From: Petrosia ficiformis
Lineage: Eukaryota > Porifera > Demospongiae > Haplosclerida > Petrosiidae
Assembly: GCA_947044365.1 (NCBI GenBank)
Contig: OX345640.1
Location: forward strand, 4,328,001-4,392,000
Reading direction: 5' to 3'
DNA: 64,000 bases
Positions 10,348 to 23,800 of this stretch are shown here, piece after piece. The number at the start of each line of letters is the position of its first letter. The stretch's first letter is position 1. Position numbers and translations under genes: made by a program. The notes beneath the pieces are model-generated. The model saw nothing but the letters and a program-made list of their open reading frames with translations. It searched no databases and was not told the DNA's origin.

Positions 10348-11577
10348 CTAAAAACAGGTTTGTACTTCTCTTAACAGTAATTCGAGTTCATTTTGATAAT
10401 CCGAGTTTCTAGTGTGCTTAATAACACTCCAGTTGAATTGAATATGTGACATCCAGTTTCGTCCAATAAGACTAGGACCAGGTCCTTTAATAACCAATAG
10501 TGTGAGCGTGTTCTCCTGATCTCCATACTTAACATCTACATCCATCTCGCCTAACACAGTAATTTTCTCTGACGTATATGTTTTCAAAACAACCTCAGAG
10601 TGACGCAAGTTAACAGTAGGAAATAATTCTTTTTTTGTAGTCTCTGAGATTAAAGACATAGCTGCCCCCGTGTCCAACTCCATTACTATGTTTCTATTGT
10701 TCAGTTCTAAGTCAATAAGGATTGGGGGTGTAGATTTACTACGAAAGGTAAATAATGTGAAATCATCAGAAGAATCTGAATTGTCTTCCATTGACGTATT
10801 AACCCACTTTGTAGTATTTCTCCTACCTCTTGTTTTGAAAGTTGAGAATTGCTTACGAGTGTCATCTCTTTTCTTCCCGCGACAAGCTGGTGAGATGTGG
10901 CCTCTCTTTCCACATAAATGACATACTGCATCTTTAAACTTACAGTGGGCTGGGGCATGGTCTTTCCTCCCACGACAATAACACGGCTGAGGGTTAATAG
11001 CCTTTACATTAGCCTCCACTGAGACTCCAGGTTTACTAGATTTCATTACATGAGTATTCCTTTCAGCACTTTCAAGGTTAGTAGCAATCTCAATAGCTTT
11101 AAGTATGGTTAAATCGTTTTCAATCAACAGTCTTTTCTGTGTGGCTTCATTGTTCAAACCACAAACAAAACGATCTCGTAGGGCTTCTTCCAAATGAGTG
11201 CCAAATTTGCAATTAGTAGCTAACCGTCTGAGTTCAGCAACAAAATCAGCAATACTTTCACCTGCACGTTGGTCTCTCTTATGGAAATGGAATCTCTCTG
11301 CTATTACGATAGGTGCAGGCTCAAAATGACCCTCAAGAGTTTTGATTAAGTCTTCCAAGGCTATATCCCTTGGTTTTGTTGGAGCATAAAAGTTGCTTAG
11401 TAGAGCGTAGGTTTTAGGACCGATAACTGTGAGAAAAACAGCCACCTTCTTGTTTTCACTTACTCCGTTAGCATCAAAGTATAATTTTAGCCTTTCAACG
11501 TAGGTTGAGAAACGTTCAGTCTCCGGTTTGAACTCTTCAAGTTTACCGATAACAGACATGGTGAATCCACTGAACAA
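10348..11577 (-). CDS. Gag plus aspartic protease open frame
   Basis: One open frame of about 409 residues. The likely start is MSVIGKLEEF at 11559; an upstream in-frame Met lies at 11577. The Gag capsid-like region is followed by a CCHC zinc knuckle (CHLCGKRGHISPAC) near residue 215, then a retropepsin-type site ELDTGAAMSL near residue 305. Gag packages the RNA and the protease matures the polyprotein. The frame runs off into RVQ-type codons at 10360 and stops, while the next frame continues directly into the RT linker. This is a single-base shift between protease and RT; it looks like damage, since such shifts usually sit before protease, but a programmed event cannot be excluded. Confidence 0.88.
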   Translation of the reverse strand: MFSGFTMSVIGKLEEFKPETERFSTYVERLKLYFDANGVSENKKVAVFLTVIGPKTYALLSNFYAPTKPRDIALEDLIKTLEGHFEPAPIVIAERFHFHKRDQRAGESIADFVAELRRLATNCKFGTHLEEALRDRFVCGLNNEATQKRLLIENDLTILKAIEIATNLESAERNTHVMKSSKPGVSVEANVKAINPQPCYCRGRKDHAPAHCKFKDAVCHLCGKRGHISPACRGKKRDDTRKQFSTFKTRGRRNTTKWVNTSMEDNSDSSDDFTLFTFRSKSTPPILIDLELNNRNIVMELDTGAAMSLISETTKKELFPTVNLRHSEVVLKTYTSEKITVLGEMDVDVKYGDQENTLTLLVIKGPGPSLIGRNWMSHIQFNWSVIKHTRNSDYQNELELLLREVQTCF

Positions 11578-11594
11578 CCACTCTCGTCGCCAAT
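11578..11594 (-). promoter_or_regulatory. Putative primer binding site
   Basis: Directly inside the 5' LTR the minus strand reads ATTGGCGACGAGAGTGG. The TGG start one base in from the LTR edge fits a tRNA-primed minus-strand start. The primer tRNA was not identified. Confidence 0.5.
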
Positions 11595-11777
11595 TGTAGT
11601 ATCTTAATATTTCTAAATCATATATTTGATACTAAATAAGAAATAAGAGAGAGAGAGACAGAGAGTACTACCAAAACTATAACATGAGGTAATCTGACAT
11701 GTGCTACTGAGCATGCTCACAAAAACCATACAATCTTTTAATTAAGAATACATAACTCAACAATGCAATATACTACA
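11595..11777 (-). repeat. 5' LTR of the retrotransposon
   Basis: Pairs with 6942-7123 and carries both intact termini, TGTAGTAT and ATACTACA. It would hold the promoter for the minus-strand element. Confidence 0.9.
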
Positions 11778-11782
11778 GGTTC

Positions 11783-12673
11783 CTACACATATAAGACACA
11801 TGTTAAGATGCATACACAACTAGAAGAGAATACTTGTAAATTGTAATCCATCATTCAATATATTTTATGCATATAAGCAATCTACCCATTTAGCTCTTTT
11901 AGGTAAGCATACTTGGTCCTGTCATTATAGAGAATTAATAAAGGCACATCATACTAATAACTCCTTACGCTCTTTATCTGATTTACAAACAGCAGTCCAC
12001 ACCATTGAGGAATGGTGTTTATAGTTACACAAACATCCTGATTGTTTTGTAATTTTTGTCACTCGTAAGCCAATGGTGGCTGGGCAGAATATCTGTGTGT
12101 GACTTTAATAAAATCAATTCAATTCAATTCAATTCATATTAACTACAATCAATTATGCTTTCTTCAAATGAGTATGAAATGAGCACCTCCTGAGTGGATG
12201 TGGCCATCCACCAATACTGTGATAATGGATGCACTTGCAGTGTAGAACCCTTGCCACAAGAGTGATTTGGGAAGCAAGCTTAAAGAAAGATTCAGTACTG
12301 ACAGTCAAGAAAATAATTGCAGACAAATATTTGATGCCTTTTATTCTGCCTATTTTTCAACAGTGTGGTGCCCCTAGGCCTCTGCTAAAGTTAGCAGAGC
12401 AATGTACTTAAAATTTTGTTTGACTGCTCTCAGTATTAAATCTTAAGTCATTGTACTCAGAGTTTTTGTTATCCAGAAGTTATTATATTGCAGTACAGGT
12501 GTATAAAGCGATCAATCGTCTTTCACTACACTTCGTATCTGGGGTGTTTGATTTGATATCTTCTAGGACTAATTGTCTCTTCCAAAATAAATACCAAGTA
12601 GTTACCCCTTACATACAAACAAATAATGGAAAATCTATTTTCTATTATAATGGTACGATACTTTACATAAGGA
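11783..12673. other. Intergenic; possible non-LTR element tail
   Basis: No gene seen. At 12108-12136 an AATAAAATC tract runs into a short (TTCAA)n array, a form common at the 3' end of non-LTR retrotransposons; the preceding 200 bp may be a short 3' fragment. The rest is featureless AT-rich sequence. Confidence 0.35.
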
Positions 12674-13780
12674 CCTTTATGATTGTTTGTCCTTTTTTTT
12701 GCTATAGGGTTTGTTTGTCTAAGACCCTATAGCTTAACCCTAATTCTAAACCACAAACCCTATAGTGCAGCACCAAGGCATAAACTTCCAAAACATGTGC
12801 TGTAATTCAAATTTTATATCTATTTTGAAATAAGCATAGTACACACAAGAAACAAAAACGCCCACTCAATTGATTGTTAATTAGGTAATTAAGCAATTTT
12901 AATTAATTAAAGGTGTGAAACATGGTATACAATACCGTTCTTATTCAGTAAGATCATTATACTTATACATATGTTTGATGAAATAGAGCTATATTTAAAT
13001 TTATTTCTGTATTCTATGCCAATAATTGGCCTTATATAATTTTCAGAATTTGTTTGATGATGGGATCATGTGGGTTTGCCTACTCGAAATTTATGCTAAT
13101 GCATTCGTATACCGTATATTTAATTAACCAAAATATTTTAATTAATTAATAACAATTTATAATAATTAATTAATATTATGATGTCATAAGTTGTGCCCCA
13201 GTAGTCATTTAATGCTGGGTACGCCACTGAATGGTCATACGTGCAAGGGTGGTTATGCGGCTGCAAAGAAACATCGATAGAAAGCAGACGCTATTTAGAA
13301 TTCCTTAAAATATTTTGATTAATTAAATATACGGTATACAAATGCATTAGCATAAATTTCGAGTAGGCAAACCCACACGATCCCATCATCAAACAAATTC
13401 TGAAAATTATATAAGGCCAATTATTGGCTATTATTTCATAGAATACAGAAATAAATTTAAATATAGCTCTATTTCATCAAATATATGTATAAGTATAATG
13501 ATCTTACTGAATAAGAACGGTATTGTATACCATGTTTCACACCTTTAATTAATTAAAATTGCTTAATTACCTAATTAACAATCAATTGAGTGGGCGTTTT
13601 TGTTTCTTGTGTGTACTATGCTTATTTCAAAATAGATATAAAATTTGAATTACAGCACATGTTTTGGAAGTTTATGCTTGGTGCTGCACTATAGGGTTTG
13701 TGGTTTAGAATTAGGGTTAAGCTATAGGGTCTTAGACAAACAAACCCTATAGCAAAAAAAAGGACAAACAATCATAAAGG
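12674..13780. repeat. Large inverted repeat, arms about 470 bp
   Basis: Arm 12674-13140 is the reverse complement of arm 13305-13780, with a few substitutions and a 9-bp indel near 13430. The loop is 164 bp. The outermost part of each arm contains several CCCTATAG/CTATAGGG and AACCCTAA words. The right arm runs directly into the N gap, so the true arm may be longer. No coding frame; probably a foldback transposon. Confidence 0.92.
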
Positions 13781-13980
13781 NNNNNNNNNNNNNNNNNNNN
13801 NNNNNNNNNNNNNNNNNNNNNNNNNNNNNNNNNNNNNNNNNNNNNNNNNNNNNNNNNNNNNNNNNNNNNNNNNNNNNNNNNNNNNNNNNNNNNNNNNNNN
13901 NNNNNNNNNNNNNNNNNNNNNNNNNNNNNNNNNNNNNNNNNNNNNNNNNNNNNNNNNNNNNNNNNNNNNNNNNNNNNNNN
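13781..13980. other. Assembly gap (200 N)
   Basis: Exactly 200 N, so the size is probably nominal. It sits between the end of the inverted repeat and the left end of the CACTA-like element. Confidence 0.99.
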
Positions 13981-13985
13981 AACTA

Positions 13986-14150
13986 CACACAAAAAAAATA
14001 TGTGCTATTTCAGCACACAAATATGTGTCAAACTATTGTCCCAGATTTCAACACATAACACATGTGTTACATGAAAGGAGTGTGCTAAATCTGCACACGT
14101 GTATAATTATAGTTTTTCTAATGTGCTAAATTTACACAGGTTATTTCTTA
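13986..14150 (+). repeat. Left terminal/subterminal repeats of the CACTA-like element
   Basis: Contains the terminal CACACAAAA and four further copies of a TGTGC..GCACA-type word (for example TGTGCTATTTCAGCACACA and GTGTGCTAAATCTGCACAC). These are likely transposase or accessory-protein binding sites. Confidence 0.75.
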
Positions 14151-14306
14151 AAAATTATAATTCTGAATAAAAACAGAAAGACATCTAATAATTTTATAAT
14201 AATAATCAGTTAAAACATAAATTTACAATAAAACTGCATGTGTGATTAAAAAATAATACTACATGTTTACAATAAGGAACAGAAACAAATTATATAACAG
14301 TTATAT

Positions 14307-16709
<2,403 letters not shown>

Positions 16710-16734
<25 letters not shown>

Positions 16735-16766
16735 ATATTTATTATATATTCTAAGACCAATCTACA
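16710..16766. promoter_or_regulatory. Compact bidirectional promoter with tandem NRF-1-type sites
   Basis: TGCGCATGCGCA occurs twice, overlapping, at 16710-16721 and 16716-16727; each fits the palindromic NRF-1 consensus. An AT-rich patch (16736-16758) follows, directly before the transposase start at 16767. The two genes diverge from here. If the SAM gene starts at 16647, the shared promoter is 119 bp; if at 16734, only 32 bp. Confidence 0.55.
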
Positions 16767-19700
16767 ATGTACTACTGTTCCTTCTGTGATTTTCAGTGTT
16801 TTACTAACAAACTATTGATGAAACACATTAGAAGTTGCCATGAAAATGATGCCAACTTCAGAGTCTATTGTATGTTCTGTGGGATGGCTTTTAAAAGATG
16901 GGAAAGTTTCAGGAAACATTATGGCAGGTTCCATAGTGGTAAGTGGGGAGAAGGAGGATTACTATACTCAGTTACTAGATTACAATATATGTACATAAAT
17001 AATGATGTATAATATATTATTGTATATTTTATTGTATATAGATGAAATGAATGTTCTGGAGCAGCAGGATGTATCTTTGTATCCGGAACAGATTACCGAT
17101 GACCTGAATCTCTCTGAAAATCATTCTAATATGCTTCAAAATTCTCATGAATGGGATCTGGAGTGGGATTGTACTATGTTTTTAATGAGAATTACAAATG
17201 AGCTATCTTTGACTCATAGTGGTATTGACAAAATGTGTACTGCCACTCAATCATTCATTGATTTGATATTCAATAAAACATTTCACAGAGTTCAGAGTTG
17301 CCTTCAGTCACAAATTACACTTACTACTGAACTATCTAATGATATACGAACAGTCTGTAACCTCGGTGATGTGTTTAACCAATTAAGCTCCCGCTACTAC
17401 AGAGAAAGTTATTACTGTGAACACTTTAATTACGTAGTAAGTAACATAATAGTTGTAGGTATGTTATTCACTTCATTACATATGCATTATTCATCAACTT
17501 AGAAACCTCAAGCGGTATGCCTTGGTGATGAATGGGAGTGGAATGTGACAAATGGTGAACAAAAACTGGAAATGATTAGCCAATATGGATATTACATTGA
17601 TTTGTTTTCTTCCTTAAAGGTATATATAATTCATGCCTTGTGTATTAATTTTATAATTATAAACCTTTCAGGGTCTGCTAAGTAATCCTGCTGTCAGACA
17701 GGAATTAAGTTATACACATGAGAGTTCTGATGACATCATGCGAGACTTCTGTGATGGAGTCTTCTATAAACAGCACCCAGTCTTTAGTTATCATCGATTT
17801 GCTCTTCAGTTTATCATCTATTACGATGACATTGAAGTGGCTAATCCCTTGGGCTCAAGAGCTGGGAATCAAAAGTTGGGTAAGTGAATACCAGTGCAAC
17901 GCTGTATTTGAAATGAATTTTTATTGATATAGGATGTTTCTATTTTACCCTTGCAAATATTCGACCTGCTTTTAGGTCATCCCTACGATGTATAAATCTT
18001 CTTGCAGTTGCAAAAACAAATCTTATAAAAACATTTGGATGTGATGCTCTTCTAGAACCATTTGTAAAACAAGTAAATCAGTTGTCTGAGGTAAAAGAAT
18101 TTCAGTTTATCATTTTAATTACAAATTCAATTATTCAGGGATATGAATTAGAACTTTTAGATGGAGAGGTGATTAATATGTATGGGGCTGTAGTTTGTTT
18201 AGTTGGAGATATACCTGCTTCTAACTTTGTTGGAGGTTTCAAGGAAGGAGTGGGATTTGCTCTACGAAAATGTCGTGCTTGTTTAGCTGTTCAGTCTGAT
18301 ATATCTACAAAGGTACAATTATTATGATTATGTAAAATAACATATAAATCTAATTTTTTTATGCGACAGTTTAATGCCAACGGTTTTACCTCAAGAACAT
18401 CTCAAATGCATATTGAATATCTACAGCTGATTGAAGGGGAAGGAGGGTCTAGACATTCGGTCACCTATGGAATAAATGGTCGTAGTCCCCTTCTTGACCT
18501 TGTTGGTTTTGACATAACAAAATGTCTGCCATACGACATCATGCACACTGTCTTTGAAGGGGTTGCAATATCACATCTCAAACTACTACTAAACTATTGC
18601 ATTGAGGAAATGAAATATATCTCCCTAGAGCAACTCAACTTGCTACTTAGGAGTCACAATTATGGACACTCTGAGAATGATACAAAGCCATCCCCAATAT
18701 TTAAGGACTCTTCATCTTACCATATTAAACAATCAGGTATATGAAAGTGGCACACAAAATGTTATACCTAAGTATTATAATAATATTCATAATATTACAT
18801 GTGCATCTTTTCATAGCTTCTCAGATGATGACCCTAGTACGACTTCTTCCATGATGATGACCACTGGGAATGCTTTTGCATTCTTTGGGCTATTTCTGAT
18901 ATGGTATGTACATTTGAAGTTCATCCAGATGATCCAGCTTGTCTGGCTTGGTTAGTTCAAGTGTATCTTGAGTCATTCACTCGAATATACCCAGACATTT
19001 CTGTCACTCCTAAGATGCATTATCTTGTCCATCTTCCTCAACAGATGGTTTTGTGAGTACTCATGTTTATTCTGTTTTTAAGTATGTGTATCATTGCTGT
19101 AAATATTGTAGGTTTGGTCCACTCAGACATCACTGGTGCATGCGATTTGAGTCTAAGAATGCTCAAATGAAAGGTTTTGTCACTAACTGTTTTAAAAATG
19201 TTCCTCTATCGGTTGCAATTCGGCATCAACAGTGGTTATGTTACAATCTGGCTGTTCGCCCTGGACAGTATACATCAGGGTTCATATACCCAGGTGATGA
19301 AATTATCTCAGGTATATGAATGGGTGCAGCTGTTTTAAATTCATTGATTATATTCATTGTAATTGACCATGCAACTATTATAGGGGCTCCATCTAATCTT
19401 GACTGCTACAAACATAAACTCGAACAAGTTTGTGGTGAAGTCCAAACTCCGCTAAATGGTGTAAGGTAATTATCATTATTAGTTTAAAATTAATTCAATG
19501 TTGTTTTTTAGATCACAATGTGTGTCCATTCATGGTATTCACTACAAAAGTGGAACTGTCATTCGTATGCAAAATGAAACTGGTTTCGAATACTGCATTA
19601 TTGAAGAAATTTTAATATACAATGATGAAAAGATTTTCATCACAAAATCACTCCAATTAGAAGGATATGATGGAAAACTTTGTGCCTTTCATGTGTCAGC

Positions 19701-19830
19701 AACTGATATAGAAAAAGTTGTACTGTTTAAAGATTTTTACTGCCATGGTATCCTACATTTAAAGAATAAATCCGGAAAACTCTACATTGTAGAAAAAGAT
19801 AATCGATACAGAAGTATATGGTGCTTGTAG
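16767..19830 (+). pseudogene. CACTA-type transposase (11 exons) with a frame lesion in exon 8
   Basis: Exons: 16767-16938, 17042-17436, 17503-17619, 17672-17879, 17933-18090, 18139-18312, 18370-18736, 18817-19052, 19112-19311, 19384-19465 and 19512-19830, with GT-AG introns and matching phases (about 809 codons). Exon 1 encodes two C2H2-type fingers (CSFCDFQCF..HIRSCH and CMFCGMAF..HYGRFH). The core shows YYDDIEVANPLG, then GGFKEGVGFALRKC, DIMHTVFEGV, MHYLVHLPQQM and GPLRHHWCMRFESKN. These correspond in order to the D, D/E and C-terminal blocks of CACTA transposases. In exon 8 the frame meets TGA at 18852 right after RLLP, and the family sequence resumes in another frame at DDDHWECF; about eight residues are missing. 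Everything else is open, so the lesion is recent, or it is a sequencing error. Confidence 0.82.
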
Positions 19831-19999
19831 ATTGACATTACCATGTGTTTTTCGCATTTTGTTCATCATAAATAATTGTTATACATTGCATCATGTATTT
19901 TACCAAATGTTTGTGTAGTTATTTATTGCAGAGATCACTCAATATGCAACATTAAGTTTTATTAATAATACATTTTAATATTAATGTGCTATAGTTCAG

Positions 20000-20131
20000 T
20001 GTGCTATTTTTATCATCACAATAAGTATGTGCTATTTTAGCACACATAGGTGTCATTTAGACAATTCAACACATGCTTTCCTGAAATGACACACACAAGT
20101 GTGTAAAAATTGCACACCTTTTTTTTCTGTG
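20000..20131 (-). repeat. Right terminal/subterminal repeats of the CACTA-like element
   Basis: Contains GTGCTATTTTAGCACACA and a GTGTGTAAAAATTGCACAC-type word before the terminal complement of CACAGAAAA. It mirrors the left end. Confidence 0.75.
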
Positions 20132-20833
20132 AGTCCATTGGCATGTATTACTAAGTTTATGGTTATAAATTTATTCATATATTGTGGAAGTAGATATTCT
20201 TGAAATAACCAATTGCTCATTGTAATGTGAGATACATGTACTAACAACATCAAAGCAGGACCATTGCCCACATCTACCCAGCAATAGCAAGGAAAGGTTA
20301 TATTATTCATCATGAATCTAATAATATAACCTCCTTGTATCTCTACTTTGACTATAATTATAATCACAATGAAACATGAAGAAAAGTATCCCTAAGAAAG
20401 AAACCAATTTATTTGAGGAAATTATTTCTTATACAAAAAAGAGATCCTTTTGTATGGAATCATAATTTAGTGGTTGCAGGTTATTTAAATCTTTTGTTTT
20501 GACCAGTAGTGTAAATAAGGCATGCTGCAAAATGTTTCAGTTACTAATTATTCATGTGTGGTGTCATTGTCAAAAAACTTTGTAGTCTACATTTTGTTAC
20601 CACCATTTTGCTAGGTCTTAATCATCTTTATAATTATTAATGGATTGTAATTATAAACTTGAGAAAAGGTATGTGCTTAAGTTCTGCTTACTACTTACAT
20701 GTAACTATTTTAAAGTTATAAATTAGCTGCACTGTAAATTACAGAACACAAAATTTCATATCAATTTTATAATCAAGTCAAGTTAGGCAGGCTCGCCCTT
20801 GGCTATACTACTGGCACTATTATACATAGTGGC
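20132..20833. other. Intergenic, no gene seen
   Basis: No recognisable coding sequence. The stretch separates the transposon from the 3' end of the FG-nucleoporin-like gene. Confidence 0.45.
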
Positions 20834-23800
20834 TTACATTCCTCCTCTATCAAATGATGAGTCCATGTTACCAGACTGAGCAAGATCACCGAAAGAACTT
20901 CCAAAGGATTGATCAGTCCTGTGAAATTAAAATAGGTTGTAACTATTGATTAAAGTTACACACCCAAAAAAGAAGTAGCTCCTGGTATAGAAACAGCCAG
21001 TCATATGGGACATTGTTCAATAATTGTAGTAAATGTTCAGTAAATTGAAACTGAACTGTATACAAAGTATATGGGGAGCAGAACAAGACTGGGTCCAAAT
21101 ATCCTCCAATTGCCTGAATATTTCCATACCACAGGTTATGTACATAACTCAGTGTATGACACAATTATAATGTATTTATTACTACATAATATTATAACAT
21201 TGAGATATGAAAATAAGAACAGGAAGTGTTATATGAAACTGATTCTAAACTAAAGTCACACATTATTTTCAGTTAAAGACACGAAGGACCCTTTTAAAAA
21301 TGATTTCAATCGGTCTACAAATTCATAAACAATCTAAATATGTTCAGGAGTAGTTTAATACTAAATACGTCAAGAGATCTATGTGGATATAGAAGCTCCA
21401 GAACTGTTGCTATGATATAGGTATCTACATGTAAGTGAATATGTAGAAATCTGCAATGGGGCATTCTGATTGGTTCAGTACTCTATATGATATATCATGT
21501 ATGTGATATACATGTAATTTTCGAAAAGAGACACTTTGCCACAAAATAATCTTGATCAAATGCTTACACTTCATTTCAAATCATTTGCCGTTCCACTATT
21601 TTGTACATAAAGAAAGTCAATGAAGTTTGGTATACAAGCCTGAAGGAAGAGCTATTATTTAGCTTCTTCAATACTAAATTTCATTGACTTTCTGTACAAA
21701 ATAGTGAAATGAAAAGTGTTTAAAAGGGAAGCGTTTGTTCAAATTATTTGCAGGAAAGTGTCACTTTTTGAGAATTATGTCACATGTAATTATTGTACTT
21801 ACTGTTGCCCTTGAAATATGCCCCCTCCTGTTCCTGTTGCACCAAACAATCTAAAACAATAAATAAAGTAATTAATTAACTCAATAACATCTGTCCATGA
21901 TATATTCCCCTCCCTTGGAAATGACTTAAGAGTGTGATTGAAACTTTTTTTAATGGTTTGTCACGTATACTATTTGGACCCCTGAAATATTCGTTCCGCC
22001 AGAATGAATATTTCAATTTTTGAGGTGAAATAAATTAACCCATTTGAAATAGCCGTTCCCTGCTTATAATGACACCGGAGACTGAAGCGACTGCAGACAG
22101 AAGAATTGACTGCGAGATTGTACCAGGAGCAGTACAAGGCGTGTATAAAAATGGCTTGCTGGAGTGCAAGGTGCCAAAATACTCATCCATATGAACATAG
22201 AAGACGAAGTTAACGAAGAGTTTCAAGAGGAAAACAACGACCCCATATTAGAACTAGCCATTGATTATGCTCTCCACCATGGGTACCCACAAGGGCTGTC
22301 GAAAGAAAGGAAGATAACTGTGAAAAAAAGAGCCTCTACCCTTGAAGTTGACAAAGGTGAAGTTTTTGTGAAAAGGAAAGGGAGAAGGGTGAAAGTTGTG
22401 ACAGCTAGTGAGGAACAACACCGAATACTGGAGTCATGCCACTCTGATCCTTCCTCAGACCACTTTGGCACCACTAAAACATGGAGGAGAGTTGCTGAAA
22501 GATTCTACTGGCGAGAGATGTCAAAGCAAGTGGAGCTATAGATTCCCATGTAGTACTTGCATGTACCAACATGTATATTATTTTTTCTTACAGGTAAAAT
22601 ACTGTAATGTCCGTGAGCGGATGAACAAAAAGTTGACAACTGAGCACCCCAAGTTGCAACCTGACGTGAAGAATCAGATTGCAGCCCTGCTATGTACCAC
22701 AAAAGATGCCATCCAAGTTAAATACATGGACACACAAATGCAAAGTGGTTCAAATGACTGTGGCATCTTTGCTATTGATTTTGCAACCGCATTAGCAAAT
22801 GGTGAGCATCTTGGAGCATACCAATTTGATCAGCCAAAGATGCGAAAGCATTTGATTGACTGTTCAGAAGCACAATTTATTTCTACCTTCCCTGTCAAGA
22901 GAACAAGAAGAGCTGACAAATACAAATTACTCTCCACAACTCCTGTATATTGTTCCTGTCGTATGCCTGAGCAGGCTGGGTGTACAATGATTTGATGCTG
23001 TACATCCAAGGAATGGTATCACATTGGAGCTTGTGTAACTGTAGGACCAGAAGCTTTTGACTCTGCCACAAAGCAGTTTTGTAGCAAGTGTACATAAGTA
23101 ATTATAAAAATTATTATTGTCTAATTGTAAATTTTAATATTGTGTAAAATGTTTGTTATAATGATAGTTTATAACTTTATAGTATAATTATTTAGTAATT
23201 AGTTCCAGAGGGGTCCACATATTTCAAGTTGGTTCTGAAATATTAGTTCCAGGGGGTCCAAATATTTTGAAATATTTGGACCTGGTAGAACACTTTTAGG
23301 GGGGTCAAAATTTTTCATGACAGGTTAAACAGTGAATACCGCATGCCGCGAAATGTTCGCGGTGGAATATTTTTGCAAATTTTGCAAATTGTACACTACT
23401 CACGAAAATAAAAATCACAAAGATATGGGCGTGGTAGCAAGTAGTATGTGGCATCATTGTATCATTACTTCAGGCGAGATTCTGCTGTTCCAAGCCCACA
23501 TGGAGCACTATTTTCAAGTGTCCCTTCTTCTGCCATTGATTCATGGCCAACAACAGTCATCAAGGAATTGATCATTGCTACAGAATAGGAATCAGCATCA
23601 TTTCCAGCCTCTCGCACGCAAGTCAATACTTCAGCCCTCATTAGATCAGGAACCCAGACGTCTTTGTAGATATGGTGACCCCTCATACAGCTTTTCACAA
23701 ATGAACTCTTGTGTCATTTTCGCATGTTGAGTAAACAAATTATACACATGGTTCGGCAGGGCTTCTATCTACTAAAATTGGAAGTGGGTGGTAAAATTGT

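Larger units (their letters stand above)
6942..11777 (-). mobile_element. Ty3/Gypsy-type LTR retrotransposon, complete ends, broken coding region
   Basis: Two nearly identical LTRs of about 182 bp bound a minus-strand Gag-protease-RT-RNase H-integrase region. GGTTC flanks both sides (6937-6941 and 11778-11782) as a 5-bp target duplication. The LTR ends are inverted (TGTAGTAT and ATACTACA). Pol order places it with Ty3/Gypsy. The coding region has several frame breaks, an internal integrase deletion and a 652-bp element inserted between RNase H and integrase, so this copy is not autonomous. The LTRs differ by only one substitution and a few short indels, so the insertion is fairly young compared with its damage. 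Confidence 0.93.

Noticed and set aside
10348..10370. Programmed frameshift between protease and RT
   Set aside because: No slippery heptamer was recognised and other clear indel lesions occur nearby, so damage is simpler.
12674..13780. Telomeric repeat array from CCCTAA-like words
   Set aside because: Only isolated words inside a foldback repeat, not a tandem TTAGGG/CCCTAA array.
13747..14020. Open frames across the N gap
   Set aside because: They exist only because N codons do not score as stops.
20053..20367. 104-residue minus-strand frame after the transposon
   Set aside because: Overlaps the transposon terminus and shows no domain or splice context.
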